This document shows, piece by piece, positions 1 through 8,685 of a stretch of 33,020 bases of DNA; within the stretch, counting starts at the first letter, position 1, and each line of letters begins with the position of its first letter. A program made the translations under genes and the position numbers. The notes beneath the pieces are model-generated. The model ran no database searches. It saw only the letters and a program-made list of their open reading frames with translations, and was not told where the DNA came from. Origin of the DNA: an uncultured Algimonas sp. (lineage in GTDB: Bacteria > Pseudomonadota > Alphaproteobacteria > Caulobacterales > Maricaulaceae); NCBI GenBank assembly GCA_937923575.1, contig CALDUL010000047.1, positions 1 to 33,020 of the forward strand, read 5' to 3'.

Positions 1-276
1 CATGACGAGGAGGAGCTCCGCCGCGCTATCGACCTCGGCGCAACGCTCATCGGTGTGAACAACCGCGATCTGCGGACTTTCGATACGTCGCTTGAGACGT
101 TCGAGCGCCTCGCCCCGCTCGTCCCGCCGCATTCGCTGCTCGTAGCAGAAAGCGGGATATTTACGCGCGAAGATGTCAATCGTCTTGGCGCTGCGGGGGC
201 GAAAGCCTATCTAATCGGTGAAAGCCTGATGCGTCAGGATGACGTCGCGGAGGCCACGCGGCTGCTGCGCGTTTGA
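1..276 (+). CDS. trpC: Indole-3-glycerol phosphate synthase, C-terminal part (partial at window edge)
   Basis: Catalyses ring closure of CdRP to indole-3-glycerol phosphate in cytoplasmic tryptophan synthesis. The reading frame is open from base 1 and ends at TGA 274-276, so only about the last 91 codons are in the window. The visible part holds the last strands of a TIM barrel. These include the [10 protein letters not shown] segment (bases about 52-81), the phosphate-binding AESGI motif near base 150, and GESLMR near base 220, all typical of TrpC. It lies directly upstream of lexA, 84 bp away, on the same strand. A hairpin followed by TTTT at 327-344 could serve as its terminator. Identification is firm; the N-terminal half is not visible. 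Confidence 0.95.
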   Translation, partial: HDEEELRRAIDLGATLIGVNNRDLRTFDTSLETFERLAPLVPPHSLLVAESGIFTREDVNRLGAAGAKAYLIGESLMRQDDVAEATRLLRV

Positions 277-295
277 AAGGAATATAAACCTTTCC

Positions 296-322
296 TTGAC
301 AGAATCGGAACAGGAGTAGAAC
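296..322 (+). promoter_or_regulatory. lexA promoter with overlapping SOS (LexA) box
   Basis: TTGACA at 296-301 is a perfect -35 element. TAGAAC at 317-322 is a plausible -10 element, 15 bp away by hexamer and close to the spacing seen in Caulobacter-type housekeeping promoters. The direct repeat GAAC-N7-GAAC at 308-322 is the reverse complement of GTTC-N7-GTTC, the known alphaproteobacterial LexA operator. It covers the -10 element, so LexA should block its own transcription. The inference is autoregulation, as in other alphaproteobacteria. Confidence 0.85.
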
Positions 323-326
323 AGAC

Positions 327-344
327 GGGCAACGTTGCCCTTTT
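327..344 (+). terminator. Perfect palindrome plus T-run in the lexA leader (terminator-like or 5' hairpin)
   Basis: GGGCAACGTTGCCC at 327-340 is a perfect 14-bp palindrome that can fold as a 5-bp stem with an ACGT loop. It is followed by TTTT at 341-344. It sits at the predicted lexA transcription start and before the lexA ribosome binding site (GAGGA, 349-353). It may end trpC transcription, stabilise the lexA mRNA 5' end, or bind a regulator. The stem is short, so terminator strength is uncertain. Confidence 0.4.
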
Positions 345-360
345 GTTCGAGGACTAATCC

Positions 361-1002
361 ATGCTGACCGCCAAGCAAAAAGACCTGCTCCTGCTCATCG
401 ACACGCGGATCAAGGCCGTTGGCGTTCCGCCGTCCTATGACGAGATGAAGGACGCGCTGGGACTCGCGAGCAAATCCGGCATCCACCGCCTGATCACCGC
501 ACTGGAAGAACGCGGCTTCGTGCGCCGCCTTCCCAACAAGGCGCGCGCGCTCGAAGTGATCAAGCTGCCGACCGGGCTGCAGAAAGACGTGCCACTCGCG
601 CCCGTTGCGGCCAATGACAGCTTTGAGATTCCTTTCGTCGGCAAGATTGCGGCGGGTCTGCCGATCTCGGCAATCGAGGACAGCCACAATCTGATGACCG
701 TCCCGCCGAGCCTTCTGGGCAGTGGCGATCATTACGCGTTGGAGATCGAGGGCGAATCCATGCGCGATGTCGGCATTATGGATGGCGATATCGTGGTTGT
801 TCGCAAAACCAATACAGCGCGGAATAACGAAATCGTCGTGGCGCTGGTCGATCAGGACGAGGCCACTCTGAAGCGTATTTACAAGCGCGACGGCATGGTC
901 GAGCTTCACGCGGAAAATCCAGATTTCGAGATGCGCAGCTTTGGCCCGGACCGGGTGGAAGTCCAAGGCGTGCTCGTCGGTCTGGTACGGACCTACAACT
1001 AG
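361..1002 (+). CDS. lexA: LexA repressor, SOS master regulator (serine autoprotease)
   Basis: Represses SOS genes by binding GTTC-N7-GTTC and cleaves itself when RecA filaments form. The 213-residue protein has the N-terminal winged helix-turn-helix at about 1-67. Its C-terminal S24 peptidase domain carries the cleavage site A98-G99, nucleophile S133 in the GESM motif, and general base K171. All key residues are present, so it should be fully cleavable. The ATG at 361 follows a GAGGA ribosome binding site by 7 nt. The gene has its own promoter and LexA box just upstream. Its stop lies 4 bp from the convergent comEC stop. Identification is secure. Confidence 0.98.
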   Translation: MLTAKQKDLLLLIDTRIKAVGVPPSYDEMKDALGLASKSGIHRLITALEERGFVRRLPNKARALEVIKLPTGLQKDVPLAPVAANDSFEIPFVGKIAAGLPISAIEDSHNLMTVPPSLLGSGDHYALEIEGESMRDVGIMDGDIVVVRKTNTARNNEIVVALVDQDEATLKRIYKRDGMVELHAENPDFEMRSFGPDRVEVQGVLVGLVRTYN

Positions 1003-1006
1003 GTTC

Positions 1007-3067
1007 CTAGCGCCACTGTCTGCCCCGGCCCCATGGGCGGCGCTCCCTCTGGCTGGAGCGGATCGGGCGGATTTTCATTGGTTCGCCCGATGCTATGTGG
1101 ACGCCACCAGTCCGTCGCAACTCCGAAAAGTCGAGCAGCAATGCTGCGCAGCCGCGTCGGGCTGGTGCCGTCGCCGATCTGTCAGGCAGAATGACAATAT
1201 CGCTGTCAGAGCAGGCGTCTGCGACTTCCGATGCCTCCTCCACGACGCTGATGATGCTGCCTTCATGCTCAAATCGGCAGCCAAGAGCGTCGCAATTTGC
1301 GAAACCATCACGATAGGGCGCCCACTCGATATCGCCCGCGCCTAGCGCTCGGCTGAACATATCACGACCGTAGCTGTCCGCGCGGATTGAGGACGTTGCG
1401 CCCTGCCCGTCCGACCAGACACTGACCCGACCGTCCGCTGTGACGCGCAGGTCATAGATTGGCGTCATAATCCAGATCACCAAAGCGACGACGGACAGCA
1501 CGGCTCCAGCAATGACCGACCGTTTCGTGCTCAAACAAGCTGTCGCGAAGCCCAAACCGTAAAGCGCGAGCGCGATTGGATTCGCAGCTTTCGCATGACC
1601 GACCGCGCCCGGAAGCGCCGCGACCCATTCCGCCACACCCAGCATGGGGCGGAGCAGCCAGCTCATAACAGTGAGCGGGGCCGCTTCCCAGCCGAGAGGC
1701 ATGAGCACAAGCGAGGCAATGCCAAAGGCCATCACGACCGGAAAGATCGCCATCGCCGCCAGATTGCCGAGCAGTCCGTAATTGGCGAAGCGACCGAAGT
1801 GAAACAGCGCAAATCCGCCTGTCGCAAACATGGCAATGACGCTGGTCCCGGTCAGCGACCCGTAGAATGCCGTCATGCGGTCGCGCAGACCTTCTGCGCG
1901 ACGTCTTGGATGGCGGTCCGTCCAATAGCGAAACACGACGACAAGCGCCGCAACGGCTGCAAATGACATCTGAAAGCCTACGCTCATCAATGCCTCGGGA
2001 TGGAGCAACAGGGTCCCGACCGCCGCGACAGCAACAGACCGTATGCTCCACACCCGCCGCTCCAGCAGGACGGCGCAGAAGGCGATGCAGACCATGACAT
2101 AGGCGCGCTGCGTCGCCACTGATGCGCCGGATAGCACGAGATAGGCTGTTGCGGAGACAATGCCGATAAGGGCCGCGACCTTGCGCATGTCCCGCCCAGC
2201 GGCGGCGGGTAGCGTCGCAAGCAATGCACTCCCCAGCGCGAAAACTCCAAATGAGACGAGACCCATATGCAATCCGGAAATCGCGAGGATGTGCGCCAGG
2301 CCAGACGCCCGGAGCGCCTCAGTCTGCGCGGCGGGTATGTCATCTCGCAATCCCGTCAGCAGCGCGGCCTGCAGTCCGGCGGTCTCGGGTGGAGCGGCCG
2401 TCAACACCCGATCGGCCAAGCCGCGCCGCAGACGCGTGACCCTCAGACGGGCCGTATCTTTCCAGTCGAGCTCTATCGTCGCGGCAGACGGCTCGGCGAT
2501 CGCAAACCCCGATCCGGCAAGCCCTTGGAAATAGGCGCGCCGAGCCGGGTCGTATCCATCGGGCACGGCGGGACCCGGCAGGGGTCCGATCACGACATCG
2601 ACGGTAATTGCTTCGCCCAGCTCGACTTGTGGCCAGTCCTTGCCGACTCGAAAACGGACTCGCTTGGGCAGACCGGATCGCGGTGTTGGATCGACGCTGG
2701 TCACGTCCAGCGATATGCGACGCATGCGTCCGCCCGTATCGATGTCACTGACCCAGCCCGTCGCGGTGAAGCGCTGCTCTCGCTCCAATGGGTTGGGCGA
2801 CGCTTGCAGCGTGTGCAGCGCGGCGATGGCAAAGCCCGTGGCAACGAGCGCGGCCAGCCCCGCCCAGCGCGAGTTCAACGCCGCGGCCAACGCCGTGAGA
2901 GCTCCGGCAATGATGGCGGCCCTAAACCAGGACGGCTCGGTCGGCCACGCAAAGTAGCTCGCAATGCCGACGGCAAACATGATCGTGCCGAGCTCGAACG
3001 ACACAGCGGGCGCGTCCACACGCCAGCGGCTGCGCACCGCGCCATAGTCGCTTTCATAAACGCTCAC
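1007..3067 (-). CDS. comEC: ComEC/Rec2-family DNA-uptake channel protein
   Basis: Inner-membrane channel family that carries transforming single-stranded DNA into the cytoplasm. The N-terminal part is a soluble OB-like domain after two predicted membrane segments. The central Competence domain has many hydrophobic helices and the conserved HILAISGLHMGL-type motif. The C-terminal region (about 160 residues) holds a CDALGC motif but none of the HxHxDH zinc ligands of the Bacillus-type beta-lactamase-like domain. The frame is open as far as 3232, but the gltX start at 3150 argues against a start there. I chose the GTG at 3067 (686 residues), which leaves a normal short N-terminus before the first membrane helix; a TTG about 40 bp upstream is an alternative. 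Convergent with lexA, divergent from gltX. Whether the strain is naturally competent cannot be told. Confidence 0.85.
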   Translation of the reverse strand: MSVYESDYGAVRSRWRVDAPAVSFELGTIMFAVGIASYFAWPTEPSWFRAAIIAGALTALAAALNSRWAGLAALVATGFAIAALHTLQASPNPLEREQRFTATGWVSDIDTGGRMRRISLDVTSVDPTPRSGLPKRVRFRVGKDWPQVELGEAITVDVVIGPLPGPAVPDGYDPARRAYFQGLAGSGFAIAEPSAATIELDWKDTARLRVTRLRRGLADRVLTAAPPETAGLQAALLTGLRDDIPAAQTEALRASGLAHILAISGLHMGLVSFGVFALGSALLATLPAAAGRDMRKVAALIGIVSATAYLVLSGASVATQRAYVMVCIAFCAVLLERRVWSIRSVAVAAVGTLLLHPEALMSVGFQMSFAAVAALVVVFRYWTDRHPRRRAEGLRDRMTAFYGSLTGTSVIAMFATGGFALFHFGRFANYGLLGNLAAMAIFPVVMAFGIASLVLMPLGWEAAPLTVMSWLLRPMLGVAEWVAALPGAVGHAKAANPIALALYGLGFATACLSTKRSVIAGAVLSVVALVIWIMTPIYDLRVTADGRVSVWSDGQGATSSIRADSYGRDMFSRALGAGDIEWAPYRDGFANCDALGCRFEHEGSIISVVEEASEVADACSDSDIVILPDRSATAPARRGCAALLLDFSELRRTGGVHIASGEPMKIRPIRSSQRERRPWGRGRQWR

Positions 3068-3149
3068 GATCTGGAATAGGGCACGCGGCGCGGACGCACG
3101 CAAGCGGGTCCGCCAAACTACACCCGTATTCTTATCGAAAGACCGCCAG

Positions 3150-4550
3150 ATGAGCCGACCCGTCCGCACCCGCTTCGCGCCGTCTCCCACTGGTTTTCTC
3201 CATATCGGCGGAGCGCGCACGGCGCTGTTCAACCGCTATTTCGCGGATCATGTCGGCGGCACCATGCATTTGCGGATCGAGGACACCGACCGCGCGCGAT
3301 CGACCGCTGAAGCCACGCAAGCGATTATCGACGGGTTGGCTTGGCTCGGCGTGCGCCATGACGGCGATATTGTCTATCAGTCCCAGAACGCCGACGCCCA
3401 TGTCGCGGCCGCGAAAGCGCTACATGCCGCCGGCCATGCCTATTTCTGTGACTTGGACGGCGACGCTCTCGATGCGGAGCGAACACGTCAACGCGAGATT
3501 GGGAAGGCCTTCCGCTCGCCCAACCGAGACGCTGACCTGACCGAGGGGTCGCTGCGTTTTCGTGTCCCAGACGGATCAACGCAGATCTCAGATCACGTGC
3601 AAGGCGACATTAGCTGGGAGAACGAAGAGTTCGACGATCTCGTCCTACTTCGCGCCGACGGCACGCCGACCTATATGCTTGCCGTGGTCGTGGACGATCA
3701 CGACATGGGCATCACTCATGTCGTGCGCGGCGATGATCATCTGATCAACGCGGGTCGCCAACAGCAGCTCTATGCGGCGCTCGGCTGGGACGTGCCGGAA
3801 TGGGCACATGTGCCGCTGATCTACGGTCCCGACGGCAAGAAGCTGTCCAAGCGCCACGGTGCGCTGGGCGTGGAAGCTTATCGCGACATGGGCTATTTGC
3901 CCGGAGGCCTGCGCAACTACCTGGTAAAGCTCGGATGGGCGTCCGGCGACCGCGAGGTGTTCCTGAACGACGCGGATATCGCCGACGTCTTCACGCTGGG
4001 CGGGATCAACAGCGCGCCCGCTCGGCTGGATTTCGACAAGATGGACTTCATCAACCAGCAGCACATCGTGGAAATTGATGACGATGCGCTGATGAATAGC
4101 GCTACGCCGTTCCTGCATGAGCAGGCCGGACGAACGTTGAGCGAGGCCGAGCTCGGCCGTATCCGCGCCGCCCTGCCCACACTCCGTCCGCGCGCGAAAA
4201 CGCTGGTGCAGCTGGCAGAGGCTGCCGCCTATCTCTACGCACAACGCCCCCTGTCCATCACGGGCAAGACTGCAAAATCTCTACGCCGCGAGGGCACCAA
4301 AGCGCTGGTCGACGCTTTGACAAAACAGCTGAAAGCCTTAGAAGGCGCGGACTGGACAGCGGACCGTCTGCAGTCCCTTCTGAACGGCTTTGTCGCAGAG
4401 CAAGAGATCGGCTTCGGCAAGATCGGTGCACCCGTCCGGGCCGCGCTGACCGCCGGGTCGCCCTCGCCCGATCTGCACGAAGTCCTCGCCCTGCTGGGGC
4501 GCGACGAAGTGCTGGGACGGCTGAGCGATGCAACAACACAGATGGGCTAG
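3150..4550 (+). CDS. gltX: Glutamyl-tRNA synthetase
   Basis: Charges tRNA-Glu with glutamate using ATP. In bacteria lacking GlnRS it may also charge tRNA-Gln for later amidation. The 466-residue length is typical. The class I catalytic domain has the HIGH-type motif HIGG at 18-21 and the KMSKS-type motif KKLSK at 230-234. The C-terminal helical anticodon-binding domain runs from about 320 to the end. The zinc-site cysteines of the E. coli enzyme are not preserved (only one Cys near residue 95), as is common in the family. The ATG at 3150 gives the standard N-terminus; its ribosome binding site is weak. gltA follows on the same strand after a short gap. Many alphaproteobacteria carry two gltX copies; which of them this is cannot be decided here. 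Confidence 0.96.
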   Translation: MSRPVRTRFAPSPTGFLHIGGARTALFNRYFADHVGGTMHLRIEDTDRARSTAEATQAIIDGLAWLGVRHDGDIVYQSQNADAHVAAAKALHAAGHAYFCDLDGDALDAERTRQREIGKAFRSPNRDADLTEGSLRFRVPDGSTQISDHVQGDISWENEEFDDLVLLRADGTPTYMLAVVVDDHDMGITHVVRGDDHLINAGRQQQLYAALGWDVPEWAHVPLIYGPDGKKLSKRHGALGVEAYRDMGYLPGGLRNYLVKLGWASGDREVFLNDADIADVFTLGGINSAPARLDFDKMDFINQQHIVEIDDDALMNSATPFLHEQAGRTLSEAELGRIRAALPTLRPRAKTLVQLAEAAAYLYAQRPLSITGKTAKSLRREGTKALVDALTKQLKALEGADWTADRLQSLLNGFVAEQEIGFGKIGAPVRAALTAGSPSPDLHEVLALLGRDEVLGRLSDATTQMG

Positions 4551-4577
4551 CACCCGTCTGACAAGGTGATGAGAGTT

Positions 4578-5882
4578 ATGGAAAACAAGGTCAAACAGAC
4601 AGGTACCAGCACAATTAGCATCGACGGCGCGGAGCCCGTCGAGTTTCCGGTTCTGTCCGGCTCGATGGGACAGCCCGCGATCGACGTGCGCGCTTTGTCC
4701 AAGCACACGGGCCACTTTACCTTCGATCCCGGCTATACCTCGACTTGCTCCACTGAATCGCAAATTACCTTCATCGACGGCGCGAAGGGGCAGCTCCTCT
4801 ATCGCGGCTACCCCATCGAACAGCTGGCGGAGAAATCGACCTTCCTCGAAGTCGCCTATCTGCTGATAAATGGCGAGTTGCCGAACAAGACCGAGTACAA
4901 GTCGTTTTCGGACACGATCACAAACCACACCATGCTCCACGACCAGATCGAGAGCTTCTTTCACGGCTTCCGCCGCGACAGCCATCCGATGGCCATGCTG
5001 ACAGGTACTGTCGGCGCGCTTTCAGGCTTCTATCACGACGATCAGCACACCACGGAAGACGAGGCCCGCAACCTCGCCATCCACCGCATCATCGCGAAGA
5101 TCCCGACTCTGGCTGCGCGCTGCTACAAATACCGGATCGGACAGCCGCACGTCTATCCGCAGAATGATCTGTCCTATGCGGGCAATTTCCTGCGCATGTG
5201 CTTCGCCGTTCCGGCCGAGCCCTATGAGGTCAATCCGGTCATCGAGAAGGCCATGGACAAGATCTTCATCCTGCACGCCGATCACGAGCAGAACGCCTCA
5301 ACCTCTACCGTGCGTCTGGCGGGTTCCTCGGGTGCGAACCCTTACGCCTGTATCGCGGCAGGCACGGCCTGCCTCTGGGGTCCGAGCCACGGCGGTGCCA
5401 ATGAAGCGGCGCTCAACATGCTCGGCGAGATCGGGACGGTTGACCGCATCCCGGAGTTTATCGCCCGCGCCAAGGACAAGTCCGATCCGTTCCGCCTGAT
5501 GGGCTTCGGCCACCGCGTGTATAAATCCATGGACCCGCGCGCGACCGTCATGCGCAAGACAACCCACGAAGTTCTGGGCGAGCTGGGCATCACCAACCCC
5601 GTGCTCGAAGTCGCCATGGAGCTGGAGAAGATCGCGACAAATGAGGACTATTTCGTCAAGCGCGGCCTCTATCCGAATGTCGATTTCTACTCAGGCATCG
5701 TGCTGTCGGCGCTCGGTTTCCCGACCGACATGTTCACCGTGCTGTTTGCCCTGGCACGCACGACGGGCTGGATTTCGCAGTGGAACGAGATGCTGGAAGA
5801 CCCGAGCCAGCGCATCGGCCGTCCGCGTCAGCTTTACACCGGCGCGCCAGAACGCGATTACGTCTCCATCGGAGAGCGCTAA
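4578..5882 (+). CDS. gltA: Citrate synthase (type II, hexameric-type)
   Basis: Condenses acetyl-CoA with oxaloacetate to citrate, the entry step of the TCA cycle. Catalytic residues are visible as H271 (in SHGGANEA), H312 (in [10 protein letters not shown]) and D369 (in NVDFYSG), numbered from the ATG at 4578. The N-terminal extension of about 50 residues with the [13 protein letters not shown] segment is typical of the Gram-negative type II enzymes. In-frame starts also exist at 4566 (GTG) and 4569 (ATG). I prefer 4578 because AAGG at 4563-4566 sits at a usable distance only from it, but the choice is not certain. The TAA stop overlaps the convergent lpxB stop, and a strong hairpin terminator follows at 5913-5943. 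Confidence 0.96.
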   Translation: MENKVKQTGTSTISIDGAEPVEFPVLSGSMGQPAIDVRALSKHTGHFTFDPGYTSTCSTESQITFIDGAKGQLLYRGYPIEQLAEKSTFLEVAYLLINGELPNKTEYKSFSDTITNHTMLHDQIESFFHGFRRDSHPMAMLTGTVGALSGFYHDDQHTTEDEARNLAIHRIIAKIPTLAARCYKYRIGQPHVYPQNDLSYAGNFLRMCFAVPAEPYEVNPVIEKAMDKIFILHADHEQNASTSTVRLAGSSGANPYACIAAGTACLWGPSHGGANEAALNMLGEIGTVDRIPEFIARAKDKSDPFRLMGFGHRVYKSMDPRATVMRKTTHEVLGELGITNPVLEVAMELEKIATNEDYFVKRGLYPNVDFYSGIVLSALGFPTDMFTVLFALARTTGWISQWNEMLEDPSQRIGRPRQLYTGAPERDYVSIGER

Positions 5883-7042
5883 GGGGCGCTTCCCTCAATC
5901 AGAATAGCAAGCAACGCCTCCGCCGCCCGGTCGGAGGCGTTTTGCTGTCCAGCACCCATGGTTCGAGTTTGTGCGATGAGCGCAGCGCTGGCTGCGGCCC
6001 GGGCCGTATCGTCCGTCAGATAATGCTCGAGAGCCGCCCTAGGGCCTTCACCCGCGACGTCTTCCTGCATGAACTCCGGCATGAGAGCTTTGCCGGCAGC
6101 GATATTGACCAGCGAAATATGGTTTGGCTTGAACAGCCGGCTCGCAAAGAAATAGGTGATCGGCGACAGGCGATAGACGACGACCGTCGGTATGCCCGCG
6201 CAGGCGAGCTGGGTGGTGATTGTGCCTGAAACCGCGTGGGCCACGTCGATCGAAGCAAGCGCATCGATGAATTCACCTTGCGATATGATCGTCGCGCCGA
6301 CGGCAAACTTTTCCACCATTTCGCCCCAGCTCTTCGCGATGGCGTCGGACAAGATCCAGACTATTTGTACATCCGGAACCGCATGGCGAAGACGCGACAC
6401 ATTTGAAGACATCGGCGCGAGCAGATTGGTCAGCTCGCTGTTTCGGCTACCCGGCAGGACGCTTAGGATCGGCCTATCCGGGTCCAACCCATGTCGCGTG
6501 CAGAACGCCGCCTTGTCGCCACGCCTGTAATCCTGATCCAGCACCGGATTTCCGACATAGGTCAGCGGCAGGCCTGTCCCCTCATAGCAGCCCGCGTCCA
6601 TCGGCTGGGTCGAGAGCAAATGATCGACATGTCGCGCGAGCACTTTTGCGCGACCCGGCCGCGTCGCCCAGACCTGCGGCGAAACGTATTTGACGATCTG
6701 CCCCGTGTAGCCTTTCGCCTTTAGCCGCTTCGCCAGCCGCACCATGAAGCCCCAGCTGTCGATCAGCACTACGGCGCGCGGATCATCGGCGAGGATGATG
6801 TCCGCCGCTTCGCGCACCTTGCGCCGCACATGGGGTAGTGCGCGGAGGCCCTCTGTGAAGCCAAGAATGGCAAGGCCGCCAATGGCCATACCGCTTGGCA
6901 GGCCCGCTCTCTCGGTTGATGCGCCGGCAATGGCCCTAAGTTTTAAGTATGGCGACGTCGAACGGAGCGACTTCGCTAGAGCCGCGCCGAGATTGTCCCC
7001 AGACGGCTCGACGGCAACGATGAAGACATCGGTGCGCGCCAC
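5879..7042 (-). CDS. lpxB: Lipid-A-disaccharide synthase
   Basis: GT19 glycosyltransferase at the inner-membrane face. It joins 2,3-diacylglucosamine-1-phosphate to its UDP form to make lipid A disaccharide. The 387-residue protein begins with a family-typical segment carrying the conserved [11 protein letters not shown] motif. It also shows IDSWGFM (PDFN-type site), YVSPQVWAT, and the [11 protein letters not shown]-sugar site. The start is GTG at 7042, immediately after the lpxI TAG, with GAGGG from the lpxI end as ribosome binding site. It is the last gene of the lpxD-fabZ-lpxA-lpxI-lpxB unit. The last codons include the gltA terminator hairpin on the other strand, and the stop overlaps the gltA stop. 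Confidence 0.95.
   Translation of the reverse strand: MARTDVFIVAVEPSGDNLGAALAKSLRSTSPYLKLRAIAGASTERAGLPSGMAIGGLAILGFTEGLRALPHVRRKVREAADIILADDPRAVVLIDSWGFMVRLAKRLKAKGYTGQIVKYVSPQVWATRPGRAKVLARHVDHLLSTQPMDAGCYEGTGLPLTYVGNPVLDQDYRRGDKAAFCTRHGLDPDRPILSVLPGSRNSELTNLLAPMSSNVSRLRHAVPDVQIVWILSDAIAKSWGEMVEKFAVGATIISQGEFIDALASIDVAHAVSGTITTQLACAGIPTVVVYRLSPITYFFASRLFKPNHISLVNIAAGKALMPEFMQEDVAGEGPRAALEHYLTDDTARAAASAALIAQTRTMGAGQQNASDRAAEALLAILIEGSAP
5913..5943 (+). terminator. Rho-independent terminator of gltA, inside lpxB coding sequence
   Basis: AACGCCTCCG (5913-5922) pairs perfectly over 10 bp with CGGAGGCGTT (5932-5941) across a 9-nt loop. A run of Ts at 5940-5943 overlaps the end of the stem. It begins 30 bp after the gltA stop and lies wholly within the antisense 3' coding end of lpxB. 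Confidence 0.8.
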
Positions 7043-7891
7043 CTAGCCCTCGCTCTTGGGCAATCCCACGACAAAGATACCCATGCGGTCGGCCAGATCG
7101 CGTGTCGCGGCCGCGTCGATCAGAAACGCCTCGCCCGCTTCGGCGATAATGCCCGCCAACCCCGCTTTCGCCGCAAGATCGACCGTGCGCGGGCCGAGTG
7201 TCGGGAGATCGGCGCGCTTGTCCTGCCCTGGTTTTGGCCGCTTCGCGAGAACGCCGACGCGGTTCATGGTCGTGCCGCGCACCGCTTCGGGCAGCTCCGC
7301 CACGCGCATCAGCATGGCGTCCGTGCCCTCCTGCGCTTCGACGGCGAGCACGACGCCGTCAGCGACGACCGCGCCCTGCCCGATATCCATAGCGCCGATG
7401 GCGGCAGCGACTTCCATCGCGCGCAAGGCATCGGCCTTTTGGCTAGACGTGATATTGACCGCCCCGACCGGGCCCTCGGCCAGCAACAATGTCGCGCATA
7501 GTTCCTGAGCGGAGACGATGGTAAATCCCTTGCCCTCGAAGATCGACATGACGTGGCGCAGCAAGGCGTCGTCGCCGTCGCGCGCAGCTCGGATCGTGCT
7601 TGGCAGGTAGCGCATGGCCGCGAGATCCGGCTTGAATGTCGAGAAGTCCGGACGGCTGACCGTGCCTGCCATGCAGATGTGTGTCACGCCGCGCGACTTC
7701 ATATGTTTGAGCATCTTGCCGAATTTCGACAGCGACAGCAGCGCACCGGATGGAAGCGCGGAGGGCGAAGCGTCTCCCTGCACATTGATGATCGTCAGAT
7801 CATCATCGCTCTGTCGGACGGCGCGCGCGACCTGGACAGGCAGCTTTCCGCCGCCCGCGATGAGCCCAATATGACGTTTCGGGGCATTCAT
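7043..7891 (-). CDS. lpxI: UDP-2,3-diacylglucosamine pyrophosphatase LpxI (DUF1009 family)
   Basis: Hydrolyses UDP-2,3-diacylglucosamine to lipid X and UMP. LpxI is the alphaproteobacterial replacement for LpxH and was defined in Caulobacter crescentus. The 282-residue protein starts with the IGLIAGGGKLPVQVARAV segment of the LpxI N-domain. It continues with the ICMAGTVSRPDF motif and, in the C-domain, the GIIAEAGEAFLID motif near residue 250. The ATG at 7891 overlaps the lpxA stop (ATGA), so translation is coupled. Its position between lpxA and lpxB fits the pathway order. No LpxH-like metallophosphoesterase is visible in the window. Confidence 0.95.
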   Translation of the reverse strand: MNAPKRHIGLIAGGGKLPVQVARAVRQSDDDLTIINVQGDASPSALPSGALLSLSKFGKMLKHMKSRGVTHICMAGTVSRPDFSTFKPDLAAMRYLPSTIRAARDGDDALLRHVMSIFEGKGFTIVSAQELCATLLLAEGPVGAVNITSSQKADALRAMEVAAAIGAMDIGQGAVVADGVVLAVEAQEGTDAMLMRVAELPEAVRGTTMNRVGVLAKRPKPGQDKRADLPTLGPRTVDLAAKAGLAGIIAEAGEAFLIDAAATRDLADRMGIFVVGLPKSEG

Positions 7892-8685
7892 CGGCGTGGG
7901 TCCGGCAAGCAGATTGGACGGTCGCTGTCATGTTGCATGAAGCGCAGAATTTCCATCACTAGCGGTGCGTCACCGTAGATGCGCTCTGCATCCACCATGC
8001 GCTCTGCCAGAGTGCCTTCGTCGGCAAACAATTGCCTATAAGCCGCGCGGAGCTTGAAAATCTGATCGCGGGAGAAGCCGCGCCGCTTTAAGCCGACGAT
8101 GTTCAGTCCGTTAAGATGCGCAGCGTTTCCGGCAACGAGCCCGTATGGAATGACGTCCTGCGTCACCAGAGCAAGGCCTGCGATGAAAGCATAATTGCCT
8201 ATCCGCGTATGCTGATGAACAGCCGCCACGCCGCCGAGGATGACGAAATCGCCAATGCTGACATTGCCGCCAACCTGCGCATAGTTCGACAGGGTCACGT
8301 TATTGCCGACCTGGCACTCATGGGCAATATGCGCGCCAACCATCAGGTAGCAGTCATTCCCAATACGCGTGATCGGCTTACCGACATCGGTGCCCGGGTG
8401 GACATTCGTCATCTCGCGGAAGATGCAGCGGTCACCGATCTCGATACCGACCTGACCGCCCTTGTGCTTGAAGTCCTGCGGCGGGAAACCCATCGAGCTT
8501 TGCGGATAGAGCACACAATCGGCGCCCAGCGTCGTCTGTCCCGCGAGTGTCACATGGCTGATCAAGGACGTCCGATCACCGAGCTGAACGTCAGGGCCGA
8601 CCGTGCAGAACGGACCGACGGTGACGTCCTCGCCCAGTTTGGCAGCAGGATCGACAAGCGCTGTCGGATGAATTGTGACAGTCAT
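7888..8685 (-). CDS. lpxA: UDP-N-acetylglucosamine O-acyltransferase (UDP-GlcNAc or GlcN3N acyltransferase)
   Basis: First step of lipid A synthesis: moves a 3-hydroxyacyl chain from ACP to the 3-position of UDP-GlcNAc (or the amino analogue in some alphaproteobacteria). The 265-residue protein has a left-handed beta-helix of hexapeptide repeats at about 1-185 and a helical C-terminus. The catalytic histidine is H122 in GAHIAHEC, equivalent to E. coli H125. G170 aligns with the E. coli acyl-length ruler residue G173, which does not block long chains. The ATG at 8685 overlaps the fabZ stop by four bases. Which sugar nucleotide it prefers cannot be read from the sequence. Confidence 0.96.
   Translation of the reverse strand: MTVTIHPTALVDPAAKLGEDVTVGPFCTVGPDVQLGDRTSLISHVTLAGQTTLGADCVLYPQSSMGFPPQDFKHKGGQVGIEIGDRCIFREMTNVHPGTDVGKPITRIGNDCYLMVGAHIAHECQVGNNVTLSNYAQVGGNVSIGDFVILGGVAAVHQHTRIGNYAFIAGLALVTQDVIPYGLVAGNAAHLNGLNIVGLKRRGFSRDQIFKLRAAYRQLFADEGTLAERMVDAERIYGDAPLVMEILRFMQHDSDRPICLPDPRR

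Noticed and set aside
211-966. Long open frame antisense to lexA (251 codons)
   Set aside because: It is the codon-position shadow of lexA in GC-rich DNA, with no family motif or ribosome binding site, while lexA has all its catalytic residues.
2267-3079. Long plus-strand open frame opposite comEC (270 codons)
   Set aside because: Low-complexity, Arg/Gly-rich translation typical of an antisense shadow; comEC on the minus strand has clear family motifs and membrane helices.
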